This document shows, in pieces, positions 9,147 to 13,817 of a stretch of DNA of 13,817 bases. Both the position numbers and the translations under genes were made by a program. This DNA is from Fragilaria radians (lineage: Eukaryota; Bacillariophyta; Fragilariophyceae; Fragilariales; Fragilariaceae): positions 9,847 through 23,663 of the forward strand of contig CAAAJI010000161.1 of NCBI GenBank assembly GCA_900642245.1, in the 5' to 3' direction. The first letter of the stretch is position 1. Every line of letters starts with the position of its first letter. The notes beneath the pieces are model-generated. The model ran no database searches and was not told where the DNA came from. It was given only the letters and a program-made list of their open reading frames with translations.

Positions 9147-9250
9147 CTCTAACACTTCTCGCTCCAGCAGCTGGACAAATAAGCAATTTCATTGGCTGTC
9201 GTGAGTTGTTCTGAGGAGGTCAATTACAATCAGATGTATCTGATTTGAGT

Positions 9251-9258
9251 CTGAAGGG
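9251..9258 (-). repeat. Right terminal inverted repeat of the piggyBac-like element
   Basis: CTGAAGGG immediately precedes TTAA at 9259-9262 and is the exact reverse complement of the left end. Confidence 0.85.
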
Positions 9259-9580
9259 TTAACCTGCAATTACCTGTCATCATATCCTAATCGTACAACT
9301 CTCCTTACTGTTCATTTTTTCTTTGAAATGATTATTGTAATTGAATGCTAGGTTCATTCTTACTATCTATCACCAATGAAAAAATACATTGCTGATTTGG
9401 AAATATTCCACTAGTGGTTCTGGAAATAAATTTCACGGTTGATCCCCTTTGTTACATATTCACATGTTTTTGTCACAAAGCAATGATACGTATAAAGATG
9501 AGGCATTAACTCATTAATATTGTCGTCTGGAAAATGTACGTCCTGAAATTCTCATTAAATATTTTATCATAAATATAAAT

Positions 9581-9677
9581 AATAGTCAATGGAAATACCA
9601 AAAGTCTGTTAGCTTGGAGATTTTGTCAAACAACAAATATCACAGTAAATAAAATAGTCGATGGAAATACCAAAAGT
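9581..9677 (+). repeat. 25-bp direct repeat, two copies 72 bp apart
   Basis: AATAGTCAATGGAAATACC followed by AAAAGT at 9581-9605 recurs at 9653-9677 with one change (TCG for TCA). The spacing and lack of coding frame fit either a duplicated regulatory site or a small tandem duplication whose middle has diverged. Confidence 0.8.
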
Positions 9678-9854
9678 ATAAATTCTAATCTTCGTACCAT
9701 TAACGTAGCTTCATTCGTTTGCTCATTAATTCATGAACATAGTCTTACGAAAAAGGGTTTTTGGGTCTTAGGCTAAAGTCTTATGCCTACCAAAATGTCT
9801 AAATCTATGCCTCGATCGAAGTCCGTTGGATGATTTGTACTGTAGAGCAGTAGT

Positions 9855-9864
9855 ACGTCGACGT
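9855..9864. promoter_or_regulatory. ACGTCGACGT palindrome upstream of the gene at 10083
   Basis: A perfect 10-bp palindrome, extended by CT to GACGTCT, with two overlapping ACGTC half-sites of the bZIP/CRE kind, 219 bp before the ATG. Regulation through it is inference. Confidence 0.3.
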
Positions 9865-10082
9865 CTAGTCGTAATAATATTTAAGTACCTTTAATTAAAT
9901 TTTCGAGCTACTAGCAACCCGTGAGCGATGGGAAAACAAGTAATGTCGGTCATAAGACAGTAGTGGTCGTAGTTTTAGTTTATTCGTAATGGCTTGTTTT
10001 GTTGTTCACGAGGCGAAAATTAGATTTCGTTTGACAAGACGTACTTGATTACACATCCTGGAGTGTGGTGCATACATAGATC

Positions 10083-11921
10083 ATGGATCGTTCTCCATAT
10101 AATTTGATAGTACCACCCAAACGAAGACCTCCGACAAGACGTGCTGCTGCTGCTCACTTTCAACAAAAGATTGATGAGGATGACGTTAGTCATTCAACGC
10201 CACCGTTACATGCCGATGAGCCAATCGCCGATTTGAATCCAATCTTTCAACCTCAATACGGATCAGCCGGTCGGTATGGATCCTCAAGGTCCATGAAAGC
10301 CAAGCATACCTATTCTGAGAAAGATGCACATATAATATCCGTGCCCGAGACAACCAGGGGTAAATCTACTGCCACAGCTAGTGCTGGGTACAACAATCAT
10401 TCTCATCCACTTCAATTTAGTGCTCAAGACTTTCGACATTCGTCATTTCAAGGACAACAACAACGCAATCAATTTCTCAACAATAATCAGGGTCAAATGT
10501 CAGAGTCAAATGCAATCATCAAATATCTTAAGACGACACTTTTTAAGCAGCTGTATCAAGTGCTGAGGCAGCTGCAGCGACCAAAAAATGACAAGCCAGT
10601 GTCGGATCTTTGGTTGGATGGTACTAATAAGCCTTTGACAGGTGCAGAGCAACGTTCTCGTTTCCTACGATACATCCTGCCATGTATATTGTTAGTTATT
10701 GCAAATGCAATGGGAATTCTCCCCTCTCGATTCTTTCGTCGATCAAGAATGTGGAATCGACTTGAAGAACGACATTTGAATGGACGACAATGTGTCATGA
10801 ACTTATTCGTGGATAAAGTGAGTATGGTCAAAATTTGAATAATCGGAAATTTCAACCAGTCAGTCGTAACTAACGTTTTTCAATTATTCCCATAGCACGA
10901 AGCCAATGAATTTAATCCAGATTATGATCCATCCAATGATAAGGATCATCTTCCTACTCCAAAGCCTATAGAAGGAACATACCGAACAAAGGGACAGGTA
11001 GAAGTCATTAATCGATTCATTTCCTCCGTTGCGGCTGCCTTCCGTCCCAATGTATCCGTACAACAACACATTGTATTCGCGGGAACTCGTGACGGTGGTC
11101 ATTTGGCGCAAGAGGCCTTGAAACATTGGCCAGCACGTGGTTCCTATAGGACACAACTACATATCTTTGCTGGAGAAGCTACCGATGAATTAGAATATGA
11201 CACAATCCAACATATTGAGGATAGATTCCACAATGATGAGGAGGACGTACATATTTATGACTCCAATGGGAATGTTGCTGGTCATGAAACAACCAATGAT
11301 GATGATCATGTAGATATTAACTTACGACAACAAAATCGGAATGAGAAAAAGGATCGCAAGTTTGATACATTACCAGACTTGAAAACAATTATTTTTGAAA
11401 ATGAAGATGAGGAAGACTCAGTCATCCCCTACCTTCATGTCGACGGCACAAGTATGAGCGTACAAATGTCCATCCTAGCTCAGACTGAATATCTCTTGAA
11501 GGCTCGTAAGATTGTTGTGGTGGGTCTAGAACATACTCCAGATTTGAATGTCAATGAATTGATTGAATTCTTTCGTCAATTGGAATACAAAACATTCATG
11601 TTGGGTCTTCGTCAGTTAACTCGAATCGATAATCTATGTCCAGAAATTCTTCATAATGTGATGCAACATCCATCGTTGGCAACATCTACCAAACATTGGC
11701 TACCCCTATCGGGAGGAAGCAGTAGTAGTAGTAGTGGAATTACTACGAATATGGGTGAACATAACAATGCTCTCAGCATGCCCCCCTTCTTTGTGGCGAT
11801 GCCACGTGGTCGTCACAATAAGGAAGAGATGAGTATCCAACATATGTACGATCTTTTCTCTGGTGCATCTGGATTGTTACAAGTGAAGACTGCTAACGAT
11901 CGTGTCGCCAATGTCAAGTAA
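10083..11921 (+). CDS. Membrane-anchored FkbM-like (methyltransferase-fold) protein, two exons
   Basis: Exon 1 is 10083-10817 (245 residues) and exon 2 is 10896-11921 (341 residues), joined in phase 0 for 586 residues. Residues 1-190 are disordered, rich in Gln, Asn and Ser. A basic RSRFLR precedes a membrane segment at 195-213 (YILPCILLVIANAMGI), predicting a type II anchor with the C-terminal domain in the lumen or outside. The C-terminal domain has VFAGTRDGGHLAQEAL (~305-319), which resembles an S-adenosylmethionine-binding loop, and an acidic insert at ~340-420. It also has VDGTSMSVQMSILAQTEYLL (~426-445) and IVVVGLEHTPDLN...FFRQLEYKTFML (~450-479), like the vDGaE..vL..a..lL and ivvgLEH...fl..lgY parts of FkbM methyltransferases. 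The family call is from pattern, not alignment. Substrate unknown; glycan or lipid methylation would fit the family. It looks intact. Confidence 0.8.
10818..10895 (+). other. 78-bp intron of the gene at 10083
   Basis: Donor GTGAGT and acceptor ATTCCCATAG. Reading through instead gives a stop after six codons. Splicing joins FVDK to HEANEFNPDYDP in phase 0 and keeps the frame that stays open to 11921. Confidence 0.85.
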
Positions 11922-12375
11922 ACAATAAGGAATACTTGATATGACGGATTCTTGATGAACCACAACAAGTTCAATGTTTTTCTTTTGGGACCCTTCCCTT
12001 TGAAACGACGGACTCTTGAAAGTAGATTTTCATAATTAATTTATTTAGAGATTCTACTTGTAACAAATGGCGTTGTCGGATACAGTTTTGTAATAGCCAA
12101 ATTCTTAGTCTTTAGGGGTGGTGGAGTGTGCATGAAATGTTATATTGTTTAACTCAATGTGACACCAGAGGGATTGTAAACTAACTTATGTGAAGATCAT
12201 TCTAAGTATTAAATTTGAGCACAAGGAAAAGCTTTCAAGTTCCGACATGACATTATTAGATTATGCATTCAAAGATGGTAGGTTGTAAAGTTATGGAATT
12301 TGTTGCACCACGCTGCCTTGAGTTTATCGAGAATTGAGCGCATGCAACCTACATCCAATATACTGTGACGTGCCT
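11922..12375. other. Gap between convergent genes
   Basis: 454 bp between the stop of the FkbM-like gene and the stop of the ankyrin-DHHC gene, so both 3' UTRs must lie here. No coding frame, repeat or clear polyadenylation signal was recognised. Confidence 0.6.
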
Positions 12376-13817
12376 TTAAACAACATTGTCCCCTCGAATT
12401 AACGGTTGAAAATGTGATTCAATTGTGTAAGCAGCCGGAGATGGATGGAACCGATTGATAAAGTTGGACAGCCATCCACGGTCAAACGGGTTGCGGAATT
12501 CGCCTCGGTCTCCCTTAAGGTACTTGTATCGTGCCATATTGATATGTTCGTTTGTTGTTAAATTTAAGCAGGATAGTTGAGTGTGATATACTAACATACC
12601 ACCACTGAAGAGAACAAAGGAAGACAAGTATATTCCAAAGATGCATAAGAACCAAGAGAATTCTCGTCGCAAGTATACTGTGAGCGTGATGACAAATGTT
12701 ATACAACACCATGTCATGGAGAGGAGTGTCAGGTAAAACCAAGGATAATTGTAGAGTCCAATGGTCGCGCCAACGAAGGGACAATGATGGTCAAAAAGAA
12801 GTACGCATCGACGGGCATCTCGACAGTGCTTCGATCGAAGTGGCTTCCAGAGATGACAAGTATGGCACAGTTGCTATAGTTGAAAAGTCAATTATTGGGG
12901 AATATGAGATAAGGTGTAAACATGGTTGCCATGCCAAATAAAATTGACTTGATGTGACTTACACTAACATCAGCATGGACAAGGGTGGATTCATCAGACA
13001 ACAATTCGATTGCCTCTTCATATTTTTTCCGGTACTTTGAAGTTTCGGGATTTGCATCATCCAAACAACCTGGATCGGTTGTCCTGGTCTTGTTCTGAAA
13101 GTACCAGAATAGGATAATAGCTAGTATGTTGCTTGCATGGAACATTGAAAGATCCCAGAGTACTCCCGTGGAGGTATTGAAGATTGGCGTGAAAACGAAA
13201 GGATACCATAGACTGTATAAGATCATATGTGTCACCATGAAGTAGAGTGGAAATTTGGGTGATACATCCACATCGTGAGATGTTGAACATCCCATCCATA
13301 TTTTCCAAGAATGATATGAGAAAAGTTGTGCCACAATGGATCGAGTCCTCTTCCCCCATTTATCATGCTTCTCCATGGTTTCTCGCAAGACGAGTTCCAC
13401 GGTGGGTTTTTGCTTTTTGATGGCAAGATCGAGAGGGGTCTTGCCATTCTTGTCGGGTAGATTCAAGACAAACTTAACATCCTGTTCGGTTCCCTGGTGC
13501 AACAAATATCTAATAACTTCCGTATTGCCACGGATTGCTGCCAAATGTATTGGCGTTTGACCGTAGGCATCGGTAGTCATCCAATTGAGTTCCTTTCGGT
13601 AAAGTAAGTGTCCACAAACTTGGATAGATCCTTTATACGCTGCCCAATGAAGAGCCGAATCACGATTTTGATCGACAGCGCGTCCATTGGCACCTCGTTG
13701 TAAGAGAAAGGCAACCATATCAACATGACCATATTGTGCCGCCAGCAAGAGAGCCGTGCAACCTGCACCGTCGGTCCCCTCAATGTTGGCACCATGTCGC
13801 AACAGTGTAGCGGCATG
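12376..13817 (-). CDS. Ankyrin-repeat DHHC palmitoyltransferase (3' part)
   Basis: Two exons are visible, >13817-12963 (285 residues) and 12873-12376 (165 residues); the 5' end is off the right edge. The first ~150 residues hold ankyrin repeats (LLRHGANIEGTDGAGCTALL, HWAAYKGSIQVCGHLL, TPIHLAAIRGNTEVIRYLL, PLDLAIKKQK). Two membrane segments (FMVTHMILYSLWYPFVF and LAIILFWYF) come next, then the catalytic Cys-rich domain CHTC-x9-HC...DHHC (DHHC codons at 12781-12792). Two more membrane segments (FYLTLLSMTWCCITFVITL, FLCIFGIYLSSFVLFSGGML) follow, then TTNE, matching the TTxE motif, and NPFDRGWLSNF, matching the PaCCT motif. This is the layout of zDHHC13/17- and Akr1-type protein S-acyltransferases, which palmitoylate cysteines on cytosolic protein faces, usually at the Golgi. 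The third Cys after HC is Ala here and the usual Cys after DHHC-x5 is Thr. Frames look intact. Confidence 0.93.
12874..12962 (-). other. 89-bp intron of the ankyrin-DHHC gene
   Basis: Donor GTAAGT at 12962 and acceptor CAACTATAG ending at 12874, phase 0. Reading through it ends at TGA 12888. Splicing joins VHADVS to QLCHTCHLWKP, just upstream of the catalytic Cys-rich domain. Confidence 0.88.

Larger units (their letters stand above)
7166..9262 (+). mobile_element. piggyBac-like DNA transposon with TTAA target duplication
   Basis: The 2,089-bp element (7170-9258) is bounded by TTAA at 7166-7169 and TTAA at 9259-9262. Its left end reads CCCTTCAGGGTCTG and its right end, inverted, CCCTTCAGACTCA, giving 8 bp of perfect terminal inverted repeat. 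TTAA duplication and CCY-type termini are hallmarks of the piggyBac superfamily. Inside is a broken DDE_Tnp_1_7-type transposase on the plus strand and a second reading frame entering from the right end on the minus strand. The transposase lesions make this copy non-autonomous. It sits between the divergently transcribed LRR gene and the gene at 10083, 88 bp from the ATG of the former. Confidence 0.9.
9263..10082. other. Intergenic region, promoter side of the gene at 10083
   Basis: No coding sequence was found. It contains a 25-bp direct repeat (9581-9605 and 9653-9677) and the palindrome ACGTCGACGT at 9855-9864. A possible short first exon of the LRR gene (minus ATGATGACAG, 9274-9283) lies at its left edge but is speculative. 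Confidence 0.6.

Noticed and set aside
10556..10855. 99-residue minus-strand ORF over the FkbM-like gene
   Set aside because: Antisense shadow of exon 1 and the intron of the plus-strand gene.
12515..12784. 89-residue minus-strand ORF overlapping the DHHC exon
   Set aside because: Out-of-frame shadow; the other frame carries membrane segments, TTNE and the PaCCT motif.

Overview
The window is eukaryotic nuclear DNA, most likely from a diatom and probably a pennate one. The evidence is short GT-AG introns of 62, 78 and 89 bp; an N-terminally anchored LRR protein with the plant-like LRR consensus; an ankyrin-DHHC palmitoyltransferase; a secreted EGF-like protein with a proline-rich tail; and a piggyBac-type transposon with the ALDEN...TKAR...DNGSGN signature I associate with diatom elements. 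The species assignment is inference. There are no ribosome binding sites, operons, tRNA, rRNA or CRISPR features.

Layout. (1) 2-214 (+) is the 3' end of a gene with a 14-residue proline-rich repeat and a terminal Cys module (PTC...GKCNNGNG). (2) 215-1604 has no convincing gene. (3) 1605-3087 (-) is a secreted multi-EGF protein ending in a 7-residue proline-rich repeat and two copies of the same Cys module. It is a convergent paralogue of the first gene and carries two in-frame stops and one frameshift, so I call it a pseudogene. (4) 3088-4943 is non-genic apart from a possible coding relic and a duplicated palindromic motif. (5) 4944-7078 (-) is a single-pass LRR protein; the LRR part is intact, but a one-base slip in a CAA/CAG tract breaks its N-terminal extension. 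(6) 7166-9262 is a complete piggyBac-like insertion with TTAA duplications and CCCTTCAG termini. It holds a broken transposase on the + strand and, from the right end, the 5' part of a second spliced reading frame on the - strand. (7) 9263-10082 is intergenic, with a 25-bp direct repeat and an ACGTCGACGT palindrome. (8) 10083-11921 (+) is a two-exon membrane-anchored protein that looks FkbM/methyltransferase-like. (9) 12376 to beyond 13817 (-) is the 3' part of an ankyrin-repeat DHHC protein acyltransferase with one intron.

The host genes do not form a pathway. The last two genes look functional. The EGF gene and the transposon are decaying, and the LRR gene is broken only at its N-terminus. 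The strongest novel points are the precisely bounded piggyBac element with two converging reading frames truncated at one junction, its position 88 bp upstream of the LRR gene, the convergent paralogous EGF/proline-rich genes sharing a small Cys module, and the DHHC domain lacking two of the usual zinc cysteines.
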